Assembly: GCF_000517545.1 (NCBI RefSeq)
Contig: NZ_BAIV01000016.1
Location: 54,933-118,932 of the forward strand
DNA from: Bacteroides reticulotermitis JCM 10512
Lineage (GTDB): Bacteria; Bacteroidota; Bacteroidia; Bacteroidales; Bacteroidaceae
DNA length: 64,000 nucleotides
Reading direction: 5' to 3'
Shown here: piece after piece, positions 28,843 through 37,972 of the stretch
Layout: each line of letters starts with the position of its first letter
Numbering within the stretch: the stretch's first letter is position 1
Notes under the pieces: generated by a model
The model's database searches: none
The model's input: the letters and a program-made list of their open reading frames with translations, nothing else
Told to the model about the DNA's origin: nothing
Translations under genes and position numbers: made by a program

Positions 28843-28918
28843 CAAGTAAATACCAGCCGATGCGATGGATGCACTCATAAACACCACTCATCTTATCAGC
28901 AAGTGTTATTAAGCTATC

Positions 28919-29626
28919 TTACAGTTTAGAGGCTGCTCCTTCGTCAATAAAGAGTTCCACATTTCTAGCACGATGAGCGATATAGGCTGCCGGGCCGACA
29001 TCTCCTAGATGACAAATGTTGCTCACTACATCGGCTTTCTTCTTACCGGTAACCAAAAATATAACGCGCTGAGCGTTTAGAATCGGTAAACCGGTCAATG
29101 CGATTCTTTGCTGTCCATTATTGGGATTGCGACTGACAACATACATTTCACTCGAGGACAAAAACTCTTCTTGCCCCGGAAAAATGGAAGAAGTATGACC
29201 GTCATCTCCTACTCCCAGCAGAACAATATCAAACTCCGGCCAACCGTTTTTATTGGGTACTTGCGCCTGAACTAAGGCAGCATACCGTTTGGCTTCATCA
29301 GCCGGTTTGTTCTCCCCTTGAATCCGGAAAATGTTCGCATACGATAGCGGTGCATGTCCCAATAACAAGTTGCGCGTCATTCCATAATTACTGTCGGAAT
29401 CTTCAGGAGGAACACAACGCTCATCCACCCAATAAAATCTCATACGCTCCCAAGGGGTAATGTCAACGTATTCGTTCGCCCATAAGTCGAACATCAAAGC
29501 GGGGGTTACTCCTCCGCTTAAAGCTATATGAAAGATCTTTGCCGGTTCTTCGTTCATCAATTGCACGATATGCAAAATCAATGCTCGTGACGTTTCAATG
29601 GCCGAAGAGGAAACTGTTTGTTTCAT
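28919..29626 (-). CDS. pgl: 6-phosphogluconolactonase
   Basis: 235 residues, the DevB/SOL type. Key segments are HIALSGGVTPALMFD, FYWVDERCVPPEDSDSNYGM and VLLGVGDDGHTSSIFPG. It hydrolyses 6-phosphogluconolactone to 6-phosphogluconate, the second step of the oxidative pentose phosphate pathway. Its ATG overlaps the zwf stop (ATGA, 29623-29626), which indicates coupling. Confidence 0.95.
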   Translation of the reverse strand: MKQTVSSSAIETSRALILHIVQLMNEEPAKIFHIALSGGVTPALMFDLWANEYVDITPWERMRFYWVDERCVPPEDSDSNYGMTRNLLLGHAPLSYANIFRIQGENKPADEAKRYAALVQAQVPNKNGWPEFDIVLLGVGDDGHTSSIFPGQEEFLSSSEMYVVSRNPNNGQQRIALTGLPILNAQRVIFLVTGKKKADVVSNICHLGDVGPAAYIAHRARNVELFIDEGAASKL

Positions 29627-31119
29627 AATTCACAATATTGATCGGTATTCGTTAGATTCTTACAAGGATTAGTCCATTCGGCACCATGCTCCTGCATCAT
29701 CGCTTCACTCTCGAGCGGTCCCCAAGTTCCGGCCGGATAGCCATAAAGCGGCGCATCCTGATTATTCTTCCAGAAGCGAAGTATCGGATCGAAGAAACGC
29801 CACGAGGCCTCCACAGCATCACTACGTGTAAACAGCGTCGGATCGCCTTGAATGCAATCATCAATAAGACGGGCATACGCATCGCCCCCCGGTAAGCCGC
29901 CAAGTTGGTCATAGCTGAAGTCCATCATCACTTGTTTCACTTCAAATCCGGCACCGGGAACTTTCATCCCGATCTTAAGCACAACTCCTTCATTGGGTTG
30001 CACACGCATAATAAGCTTATTCGCACGCGGATACTTTCCTTCCGCAGAATGGAACATCTGATGAGGCGTCTCACGGAAATGTACCACGATCTCTGTAACT
30101 TTGGTAGGCATCTGCTTACCTGTACGAATATAGAACGGAACTCCACTCCAACGCCAGTTGCTTATCCCCAACTTCATGGCAATGTAGGTTTCCGTACGCG
30201 AATCGGGGGCTACCCCTTTCTCTTCACGATATCCCTTCTTACTACCGGACTCGGTATACTGTCCGCGCACAATATGTTCGTTGAAATCGACTTCGGTCAG
30301 CGGAGTCAGTGATTCATACACTTTCGCGACTTCGTTGCGGAAAGTATCGGCATTGAACACAGCAGGAGGTTCCATAGCCGTTAAGGCTACTAACTGAATC
30401 AAGTGGTTCTGCACCATATCGCGCAAAGCACCGGCATTTTCATAAAAGCCGCCACGCTGTTCGATACCCAGATTCTCAACAGCAGTCACTTCTACATAAT
30501 CAATGTAGTTCCGATTCCAGAGCGGTTCGAAAATGCCGTTCGCAAAGCGAAATGCCAATACATTCTGCACGGTTTCTTTACCCAGAAAGTGGTCGATGCG
30601 ATAAATCTGATGCTCGGCAAAAACAGAAACATATATTTTATTCAGCTCCTGAGCTGATTTCAAATCATACCCAAAAGGCTTCTCAACGATGATACGCGAA
30701 TGAGGGCTATTCAGTTTTGCCTTCTTCAAATGCAACGGCACTACCCCATACAACGAGGGAGGAGTAGCCAAATAGAACAGCAGATTGTCGGGCTGCTCAT
30801 CACCCGTCAGGTCAACCAACCGTTGACGCATTAACGCATATCCTTCTGCTTCGGCAGGGTCCATCGACAAATAATATAGGTGGGAAACGAATGACGACAT
30901 CAATTCTTCACTCTGCTCCTCACTTTTCACAAATTGCCGTAATTCCGCCAATATATACGAACGGTAATCTTCGTCAGAATACGGCGTACGTCCGATACCT
31001 AAGATTGAATACCCTCCGGTAAGTCTTCCATCCTTGTGTAAAGAATATAAGGCCGGCATCAATTTGCGCTTAGTCAAATCGCCCGAAGCACCCAAAATAA
31101 TCATTGCAAAATTATTCAT
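29623..31119 (-). CDS. zwf: Glucose-6-phosphate 1-dehydrogenase
   Basis: 498 residues, normal length. The NADP site is ILGASGDLTKRKLMPALY at the N-terminus; also present are EKPFGYDL and the substrate and catalytic segment YRIDHFLGKETVQN with the catalytic His pair region. It oxidises glucose 6-phosphate to 6-phosphogluconolactone and yields NADPH. It lies between gnd and pgl in a minus-strand operon. Confidence 0.97.
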   Translation of the reverse strand: MNNFAMIILGASGDLTKRKLMPALYSLHKDGRLTGGYSILGIGRTPYSDEDYRSYILAELRQFVKSEEQSEELMSSFVSHLYYLSMDPAEAEGYALMRQRLVDLTGDEQPDNLLFYLATPPSLYGVVPLHLKKAKLNSPHSRIIVEKPFGYDLKSAQELNKIYVSVFAEHQIYRIDHFLGKETVQNVLAFRFANGIFEPLWNRNYIDYVEVTAVENLGIEQRGGFYENAGALRDMVQNHLIQLVALTAMEPPAVFNADTFRNEVAKVYESLTPLTEVDFNEHIVRGQYTESGSKKGYREEKGVAPDSRTETYIAMKLGISNWRWSGVPFYIRTGKQMPTKVTEIVVHFRETPHQMFHSAEGKYPRANKLIMRVQPNEGVVLKIGMKVPGAGFEVKQVMMDFSYDQLGGLPGGDAYARLIDDCIQGDPTLFTRSDAVEASWRFFDPILRFWKNNQDAPLYGYPAGTWGPLESEAMMQEHGAEWTNPCKNLTNTDQYCEL

Positions 31120-31175
31120 AATCTTTTCTTTTCAACGAGGCGTCTGCTGAAAGTCGTCTCAAAATCTTATTCTTA

Positions 31176-32663
31176 CTAGTAACTATTCTCACACATTGTA
31201 TGTGCCGATTGGGTATCACCTCCGTGTCCGGTCCAATTTTCATGGAAGAATTGTCCACGAGCGGTATCTTTCCGTTCAAAGGTATGTGCACCGAAATAGT
31301 CACGTTGCGCTTGTACCAGGTTAGCCGGCAAGTCTGATGAAGCCAGCGAATAGAAATAGTTCAAGGCCGAGGAGAAGGCCGGAACTGGCAATTCGGCCGT
31401 CATAGCTTGAGCAACCAATGCTTTCCAACCGGGAAGTAACGTTTGCATCTCTTTGCAGAAGTAAGGAGCAAGAAGTAAATGTTCCGGTTTGTCGGCTGCT
31501 TCAAAAGCATCGGCTATATCATTTAAGAACACACTTCGAATGATACATCCTCCGCGCCACAGACGAGCAACGGAAGCTAAGTTCAGTTGCCAGCCGAATG
31601 TGTCGGACGCACGTTGCAAGACAGCGAATCCCTGAGCATACGAAACCAGTTTGGAAGCGTACAACGCAGAAAAGATGCGGTCAATCCATTCGTTTTTGTC
31701 CAAAGTAACAGACGCATGTTGTGGAATAAGCTGGGAAGCGGCAGAAACACGAAGACCTTTTTGGGCCGACAAACTGCGTTCGAATACGGCCGTAGCAATA
31801 AGTCCCAGTGGCATTCCAAGCTCCATGGCATTAATAACCGACCATTTACCGGTTCCTTTTTGTCCGGCAGCATCGAGTATCTTATCAATCAGATAATCAC
31901 CAGATTTATCTTTATGTCGTAATATATTAGTTGTAATCTCAATCAAATAGCTACGGAGTTTCCCCTCGTTCCAACCGTCAAAGACATTCGCCATTTCGTC
32001 GTTAGACAAATTCATGAGATTCTTCATCACCCAATAAGCCTCAGCTATCAGCTGCATATCTCCATATTCGATTCCGTTGTGGATCATCTTCACAAAGTGT
32101 CCGGAGCCGGCGGGACCAACCCACTCACAGCAAGGCGTTCCATCGGGAGCTTTCGCTGCAATACTTTGTAGAATCGGCTTAACTTCGGGCCAAGCTTTCA
32201 CAGAACCACCGGGCATGATAGAGGCACCATTCAATGCACCTTCTTCACCGCCCGACACACCGCTACCTACAAAAAGGAAGCCTTTGGACTCGGCGAGTAC
32301 CACTCGTCGGTTGGTATCTTCATAGTTTGAGTTACCACCGTCGATTAAAATATCACCGGGAGATAATAGGGGGAAAAGTTGTTCCATCAACTCGTCAACC
32401 GGACTTCCGGCACGAACCATCATCATGATTTTACGAGGAGCGGCAATTGATTCAACAAAAGCTTTCAGGTCGGTAAAACCATGCAAGTTTTTCCCTTTGG
32501 CTCGTCCGTTAATGAATCGTTCGACAACACCTTCTTCTACTCCGGGAACTGTACGATTGTATACCGATACATTCCATCCTTTACTCTCCATGTTCAAAGC
32601 GAGATTCTCGCCCATCACCGCCAAACCGATCAAGCCGATATGCGTTTTATTCTGATTTGCCAT
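31176..32663 (-). CDS. gnd: 6-phosphogluconate dehydrogenase, decarboxylating
   Basis: 495 residues from ATG 32663 (MANQNKTHIGLIGLAVMG). The in-frame ORF reaches 32720, but that extension is not like the family and would precede the dinucleotide fold. The NADP fold is GLIGLAVMGENLALNM; active-site segments are DGGNSNYEDT, GSGHFVKMIHNGIEYGD and the signature LWRGGCIIRSVFL. It gives ribulose 5-phosphate, CO2 and NADPH. First gene of the gnd-zwf-pgl operon. Confidence 0.97.
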   Translation of the reverse strand: MANQNKTHIGLIGLAVMGENLALNMESKGWNVSVYNRTVPGVEEGVVERFINGRAKGKNLHGFTDLKAFVESIAAPRKIMMMVRAGSPVDELMEQLFPLLSPGDILIDGGNSNYEDTNRRVVLAESKGFLFVGSGVSGGEEGALNGASIMPGGSVKAWPEVKPILQSIAAKAPDGTPCCEWVGPAGSGHFVKMIHNGIEYGDMQLIAEAYWVMKNLMNLSNDEMANVFDGWNEGKLRSYLIEITTNILRHKDKSGDYLIDKILDAAGQKGTGKWSVINAMELGMPLGLIATAVFERSLSAQKGLRVSAASQLIPQHASVTLDKNEWIDRIFSALYASKLVSYAQGFAVLQRASDTFGWQLNLASVARLWRGGCIIRSVFLNDIADAFEAADKPEHLLLAPYFCKEMQTLLPGWKALVAQAMTAELPVPAFSSALNYFYSLASSDLPANLVQAQRDYFGAHTFERKDTARGQFFHENWTGHGGDTQSAHTMCENSY

Positions 32664-32863
32664 TTTTTTATAATTTTCTGTTATGTTCTTTATTAAATTA
32701 CTAACACAAAAACAGGGCAATTGTTCACAGCAAATGGAATAGAAGGGCCTTTTATTACCCTTCCCTTACCTTCGATCAATCAGAAAATAACCCCGGTTCA
32801 GTTTGCATATACGACAATAATTAGCGACATTTGCACGCATATTTCAACTAAAGACTATAACAT

Positions 32864-33934
32864 ATGAAAAAGGCCCTCATATCAGGCATTACCGGACAAG
32901 ACGGTTCTTATTTGGCCGAACTTTTATTGCAAAAAGGTTACGAAGTACATGGCATCATGCGCCGTTCTTCTTCTTTCAATACGGGTCGTATCGAACATTT
33001 GTATTTTGACGAATGGGTGCGCGACATGAAACAGAAACGTACAATCAACCTGCATTACGGTGATATGACTGATTCCAGCTCATTGATCCGCATCATTCAA
33101 CAGGTGCAACCGGACGAGATATACAATTTAGCCGCACAAAGCCATGTAAAGGTCTCGTTTGACGTACCTGAATATACGGCCGAAGCGGATGCTATCGGTA
33201 CCTTACGTATGTTGGAAGCGGTTCGCATCTTGGGATTGGAAAAGAAAACCCGCATTTACCAAGCGTCTACTTCCGAACTCTTCGGATTGGTACAGGAGGT
33301 TCCGCAAAAGGAAACAACTCCTTTCTACCCTCGTTCTCCATACGGCGTAGCCAAACAATACGGCTTCTGGATTACAAAGAACTATCGCGAGAGCTACGGC
33401 ATGTATGCGGTAAACGGCATCTTATTCAACCACGAAAGCGAACGCCGGGGTGAAACGTTTGTCACTCGTAAAATTACATTGGCAGCCGCCCGCATCGCAT
33501 TAGGCGAACAAGATAAGTTGTATCTGGGCAATCTGGATGCTCGACGAGACTGGGGATATGCCAAAGACTATGTGGAATGTATGTGGCTCATGCTTCAACA
33601 CGACACACCGGAGGACTTTGTAATTGCTACCGGACAAATGCATACGGTACGTGAATTTGCTACGCTTGCCTTTAAGGAAACAGGCATTGAACTTCGTTGG
33701 GAAGGGGAAGGTATTGATGAGAAAGGGATTGATGTTGCTACCGGAAAATCGCTAGTCGAAGTAGATCCTAAATACTTCCGCCCGGCTGAGGTCGAACAGT
33801 TGTTGGGTGACCCCACAAAAGCAAAAACATTACTTGGTTGGAACCCATGCCATACTTCTTTTGAAGAATTAGTCAAAATCATGACTCAACATGACATGAA
33901 GAAGGTAAAACGCATGATTGAAACCAAACATTAA
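32864..33934 (+). CDS. gmd: GDP-mannose 4,6-dehydratase
   Basis: 356 residues. N-terminal NADP motif [16 protein letters not shown], Thr/Ser-Glu pair in STSELFG, catalytic [10 protein letters not shown] (YxxxK), and a C-terminal substrate region [15 protein letters not shown]. It converts GDP-mannose to GDP-4-keto-6-deoxymannose, the first step to GDP-L-fucose. It lies 6 nt before fcl, and the pair is expected to be co-translated. The two supply fucose for capsule and glycoprotein glycosylation in Bacteroides. Confidence 0.97.
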   Translation: MKKALISGITGQDGSYLAELLLQKGYEVHGIMRRSSSFNTGRIEHLYFDEWVRDMKQKRTINLHYGDMTDSSSLIRIIQQVQPDEIYNLAAQSHVKVSFDVPEYTAEADAIGTLRMLEAVRILGLEKKTRIYQASTSELFGLVQEVPQKETTPFYPRSPYGVAKQYGFWITKNYRESYGMYAVNGILFNHESERRGETFVTRKITLAAARIALGEQDKLYLGNLDARRDWGYAKDYVECMWLMLQHDTPEDFVIATGQMHTVREFATLAFKETGIELRWEGEGIDEKGIDVATGKSLVEVDPKYFRPAEVEQLLGDPTKAKTLLGWNPCHTSFEELVKIMTQHDMKKVKRMIETKH

Positions 33935-33940
33935 GAATAT

Positions 33941-35085
33941 ATGGAGAAGAATGCCAAAATATACATAGCCGGACATCATGGCCTGGTAGGTTCGGCTATC
34001 TGGAAAACCTTGAGAAGAAAGGTTTTACCAACCTATTGGGACGCTCTCACAAGGAGCTGGATTTATTGGATGGAGCTGCTGTCCGCAAGTTTTTCGACGA
34101 AGAACAGCCGGATTATGTTTTCCTTGCCGCCGCCTTTGTAGGAGGGATCATGGCGAACAGCATTTATCGTGCCGACTTCATCTACAAAAACATGCAGATT
34201 CAACAGAATGTGATCGGTGAAAGCTTTCGTCACAAGGTGAAAAAGCTGCTTTTCCTGGGAAGTACCTGCATCTATCCGCGCGACGCTCAACAGCCAATGC
34301 AAGAGGATACCTTACTTACTTCTCCGTTGGAATACACGAATGAGCCGTATGCCATCGCAAAAATAGCAGGCCTGAAAATGTGCGAGAGTTTCAACCTCCA
34401 ATATGGCACAAACTATATTGCAGTGATGCCGACCAATCTCTACGGGCCTAATGACAATTTCGACTTGGAACGCAGCCATGTATTACCGGCTATGATTCGT
34501 AAAATTCATCTAGCACACTGCCTGAAAGAAGGGGATTGGAATGCGATAAGTAAAGACCTCAATCTCCGTCCGGTAGAAGGCATTGACGGAAGCAGTCCGA
34601 AAGAAGATATCTTGGCAATTCTCAATAAATACGGTATTTGCGATACAGCAGTAACTCTCTGGGGAACAGGTACTCCATTACGTGAATTCCTTTGGAGTGA
34701 AGAGATGGCGGACGCCAGCGTCTTCGTGATGGAACATGTTGACTTTAAGGATACTTATCAGCAAGGGGACAAAGAAGTGCGCAATTGCCACATCAACATT
34801 GGTACCGGAAAGGAAATCAGCATTCGCCACCTGGCCGAGTTGATTGTTAAAACAGTTGGCTACCAAGGTAAGTTGACCTTCGATAGCAGCAAACCTGATG
34901 GCACAATGCGCAAACTGACCGATCCTTCCAAATTGCATGCGTTAGGTTGGCATCACCAAATTGAAATAGAAGAAGGTGTAAGCCGTATGTATCAATGGTA
35001 TATGGCAAATAGCCAATTAACTCATAAAAAGACTCCACGGAGAATTAATAGTTGCACTCTATTAATTCTCCGTTTTTATTTTTAG
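33941..35085 (+). CDS. fcl: GDP-L-fucose synthase, frameshifted near the start and possibly at the end
   Basis: ATG 33941 gives EKNAKIYIAGHHGLVGSAIW and then loses the frame; the other frame resumes NLEKKGFTNLLGRSHKELDL. Adding one A to the run at 34014-34017 restores it. Later motifs are intact: FLGSTCIYP, catalytic YAIAKIAGLK, NLYGPNDNFD. The frame as given runs through the terminator hairpin to 35085, giving an odd tail (HKKTPRRINS...). One more A at 35007-35009 would give ...YQWYMAK and stop at 35012, before the hairpin, which is more natural. The enzyme epimerises and reduces the Gmd product to GDP-L-fucose. Confidence 0.9.
35037..35081 (+). terminator. Terminator of gmd-fcl
   Basis: A perfect 15-bp stem, ACGGAGAATTAATAG (35037-35051) with CTATTAATTCTCCGT (35059-35073), followed by a T-rich tail. 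Confidence 0.85.
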
Positions 35086-35101
35086 TTTTCCACAGAATAA
35101 C

Positions 35102-35109
35102 TATATTTG
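35102..35109 (+). promoter_or_regulatory. -7 promoter element TATATTTG for the acyl-CoA ligase gene
   Basis: Exact TAnnTTTG match, 30 nt before ATG 35140. It overlaps the TTG of the longest ORF form (35107), which is therefore not used. Confidence 0.6.
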
Positions 35110-35139
35110 CACAGTTTAATATCAAATGTGCAAAAAACA

Positions 35140-36798
35140 ATGGAACAAAGTTTTATAGCTTACATTGAGAATAGTATCAAAAACAATTGGGATCTGGATG
35201 CCCTGACAGACTACAAAGGAGCTACACTTCAATATAAAGACGTAGCCCGTAAGATTGAAAAGATACATATCATTTTTGAAGAAAGCGGAATCCGCAAAGG
35301 TGACAAGATCGCAGTTTGCGGACGAAACAGTTCCCATTGGGGAGTTACTTTCCTTGCCACACTGACTTATGGTGCAGTAGTCGTTCCGATCCTTCACGAG
35401 TTTAAAGCAGACAATGTACACAATATCGTCAACCACTCCGAAGCTAAACTTCTTTTTGTGGGGGACATGGTTTGGGAAAACCTTAACGAATCGGCCATGC
35501 CGCTACTTGAAGGTATCCTAATGATGAATGACTTTACCGTATTGGTGTCACGAAGCGAGCGTCTGACTTATGCACGCGAACATCTAAATGAATTATTCGG
35601 GAAGAAATATCCGAAGAACTTCCGTAAGGAGCATATTGTATACCACCAAGATCACCCTGAAGAACTTGCTGTAATCAATTACACATCGGGAACCACCAGC
35701 TATTCCAAAGGGGTAATGCTCCCCTACCGCAGTTTGTGGTCTAACACCAAATTCGCATTTGAAGTACTCCCACTACAAGCGGGAGATAAAATAGTATCTA
35801 TGCTCCCGATGGCGCATATGTATGGACTGGCGTTTGAATTCTTATACGAATTCGCGGTGGGCTGCCAGATTTACTTCCTGACCCGAATGCCAAGTCCCAA
35901 GATTATTTTCCAAGCCTTTGCCGAAGTGAAACCAAGACTAATTGTCGCAGTACCGTTGATTATTGAAAAGATTATCAAAAAGAGCGTACTTCCCAAATTG
36001 GAAACTCCGACTATGAAGCTACTGTTGAAGGTACCTATTATTAATGATAAGATTAAATCAACCGTTCGCGAAGAGGTAATTAAGGGATTCGGAGGAAACT
36101 TTGCTTCGGTCATTGTAGGAGGAGCTGCTTTCAATCAGGAAGTAGAACAATTCCTTAAGATGATTGAGTTCCCTTATACCGTAGGTTACGGTATGACTGA
36201 GTGCGGACCGATTATCTGCTACGAAGATTGGGCTACATTCAAACAAGGATCTTGCGGAACAGCCGCTCCACGTATGGAGGTTAAGATATTATCTTCTGAT
36301 CCGGAAAACATACCGGGAGAAATTGTCTGCCGGGGACCGAATGTGATGCTGGGATATTATAAAAATGAAGAAGCGACCAAAGAGGTTATCGATAAAGATG
36401 GTTGGTTGCATACCGGTGACCTGGCCTTAATCGATGCGCAGGGAAATGTAACAATCAAAGGACGCAGCAAGAACATGCTACTCAGTGGCAGCGGACAAAA
36501 CATCTATCCGGAAGAGATTGAAGACAAGCTGAATAACTTGCCTTATGTTGCTGAAAGTATTATTGTACAGCAGAATGAAAGACTGGTAGGCTTGGTATAC
36601 CCCGATTTTGACGAGGCGTTTGCAAGCGGCCTTACTCACGACGACATTGAACGTGTGATGGAAGAAAACCGGATAGCGCTGAATGCATTACTACCGACAT
36701 ATAGCCAAATCGCGAAGATGAAGATTTATCCGGAAGAGTTTGAAAAAACGCCGAAGAAGTCTATCAAGAGATTCCTGTATCAGGAAGCCAAAGGATAA
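35140..36798 (+). CDS. Long-chain fatty acid-CoA ligase type AMP-binding enzyme
   Basis: 552 residues from ATG 35140 (MEQSFIAYIENS). AMP-forming ligase motifs: NYTSGTTSYSKGVML (phosphate loop), VGYGMTECGPII, LHTGDLALID and GRSKNMLLSGSGQNIYP hinge, with the C-terminal acyl-activating Lys in EKTPKKSIKRFL. It activates a fatty or related acid with ATP and CoA. It is a separate transcription unit after the gmd-fcl terminator. Acyl substrate not predictable. Confidence 0.9.
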   Translation: MEQSFIAYIENSIKNNWDLDALTDYKGATLQYKDVARKIEKIHIIFEESGIRKGDKIAVCGRNSSHWGVTFLATLTYGAVVVPILHEFKADNVHNIVNHSEAKLLFVGDMVWENLNESAMPLLEGILMMNDFTVLVSRSERLTYAREHLNELFGKKYPKNFRKEHIVYHQDHPEELAVINYTSGTTSYSKGVMLPYRSLWSNTKFAFEVLPLQAGDKIVSMLPMAHMYGLAFEFLYEFAVGCQIYFLTRMPSPKIIFQAFAEVKPRLIVAVPLIIEKIIKKSVLPKLETPTMKLLLKVPIINDKIKSTVREEVIKGFGGNFASVIVGGAAFNQEVEQFLKMIEFPYTVGYGMTECGPIICYEDWATFKQGSCGTAAPRMEVKILSSDPENIPGEIVCRGPNVMLGYYKNEEATKEVIDKDGWLHTGDLALIDAQGNVTIKGRSKNMLLSGSGQNIYPEEIEDKLNNLPYVAESIIVQQNERLVGLVYPDFDEAFASGLTHDDIERVMEENRIALNALLPTYSQIAKMKIYPEEFEKTPKKSIKRFLYQEAKG

Positions 36799-36823
36799 GT
36801 GTAAACTTCAACTTATAGTTCCT

Positions 36824-37972
36824 ATGGATATAAAAAGAAACATATTAACGGCAGCTATACTTATGGCTGCCGTTTGTTTACCGGCTCAGAATAAAAGTGC
36901 CGGTATTAATCTTTCTATTTGGAAAGGTATCTCTACACAACCGCTCGACAGTACACAAACCACCTACATCAACCTAGGTGTTGTGTCTAGTATGAACCGA
37001 CTGAACGGAGTTGGTCTCAATATATTGGGTGGAATAACACAAAGAGACATGAACGGTGTACAGGTATCCGGGCTGGTTAATGTGGCAAGCGGTAGTATGC
37101 GAGGTGTTCAACTTTCGGGTATCAGCAACATTGCAGGTAACAATACGACCGGTGTTGCGGCTACTGGGCTTGTGAGCATCACAGGCAATAATGTTCGAGG
37201 TGTAATCCTCTCGGGACTAACCACCATTACAGGAAATAACGCCTCCGGAGTAGTTGTCGGTGGACTCATGACTGTTACAGGCGATAAAGTCAGTGGTGTA
37301 CAGTTAGCCGGACTAGCCAATATTACCGGAACAACGTACAACGGTGTCATGGCTTCGGGCTTACTGAATGTAACCGGAGGGAACATCAACGGAATTCAGA
37401 TCTCTGGAATTGGTAACATCGCTGCTAACTCGCTCAATGGTATGCAGATTGGTTTGTGTAACTATGCCACGAAAGTACATGGCGTGCAAGTCGGACTGAT
37501 AAACTATTACCGTACGGAAATGAAGGGTCTCCAATTGGGACTGGTCAATGCGAATCCTGATACAAGAGTACAGATGATGGTATTTGGTGGAAACGCCACA
37601 AAAACTAACGTAGCTGCCCGCTTTAAAAACGAGTTGTTCTATACCATTATAGGAGCCGGTACGCATTACCTGGATTTTAGCGATAAATTCTCAGCATCTG
37701 TATTTTATCGTGCGGGGCTGTCGGTCCCTCTCTGCAAAAAGCTTTCCTTAAGCGGAGATTTGGGATACCAACACATCGAAACATTCAAGAATAAAGATTA
37801 CGGAATACCCAAACGTCTATATGCTCTACAAGCACGCGTCAACTTGGAATATCAGCTGACCGATAAGTTCGGCGTATTCGCCACAGGAGGTTATGGCGGT
37901 AGCCGCTACTACAACAAATCGCGCACTTATGACAAAGGCGCGATCGTTGAAGCAGGCGTTATCTTATTTTAA
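36824..37972 (+). CDS. Exported protein with twelve 14-16-residue repeats (LA_2272-like surface repeat)
   Basis: 382 residues from ATG 36824 with signal peptide MDIKRNILTAAILMAAVCLPAQ; the longer ORF from 36740 overlaps the ligase gene and lacks a signal. Residues about 60-203 are nine repeats of 16 residues with the pattern xxGVQxSGLxNITGNN; three shorter ones of 14-15 residues follow (LNGMQIGLCNYATK, VHGVQVGLINYYRTE, MKGLQLGLVNANPDT). Such periodicity suggests a beta-solenoid. The C-terminal 130 residues alternate like an outer-membrane beta-barrel and end in LF. It resembles LA_2272 surface-repeat proteins; function unknown. Its 3' end overlaps the convergent fbp stop by 9 nt. Confidence 0.8.
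   Translation: MDIKRNILTAAILMAAVCLPAQNKSAGINLSIWKGISTQPLDSTQTTYINLGVVSSMNRLNGVGLNILGGITQRDMNGVQVSGLVNVASGSMRGVQLSGISNIAGNNTTGVAATGLVSITGNNVRGVILSGLTTITGNNASGVVVGGLMTVTGDKVSGVQLAGLANITGTTYNGVMASGLLNVTGGNINGIQISGIGNIAANSLNGMQIGLCNYATKVHGVQVGLINYYRTEMKGLQLGLVNANPDTRVQMMVFGGNATKTNVAARFKNELFYTIIGAGTHYLDFSDKFSASVFYRAGLSVPLCKKLSLSGDLGYQHIETFKNKDYGIPKRLYALQARVNLEYQLTDKFGVFATGGYGGSRYYNKSRTYDKGAIVEAGVILF

Larger units (their letters stand above)
28111..28918. other. Non-coding stretch rich in inverted repeats
   Basis: About 800 bp with no credible ORF. It contains the palindrome AGCGTCA-cttt-TGACGCT at 28188-28205, the direct repeat ATGGTCGGAT at 28211-28220 and 28222-28231, a 16-bp inverted repeat at 28323-28338 and 28529-28544, further AAGGCTGAAA-like copies between, and GC-rich palindromes at 28761-28842. 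It may be the remnant of an element or a structured non-coding region. Confidence 0.5.

Noticed and set aside
27921..28918. Riboswitch or known structured RNA upstream of pgl
   Set aside because: pgl is on the minus strand and reads toward this region, so it is not a leader; no known riboswitch core was recognised.
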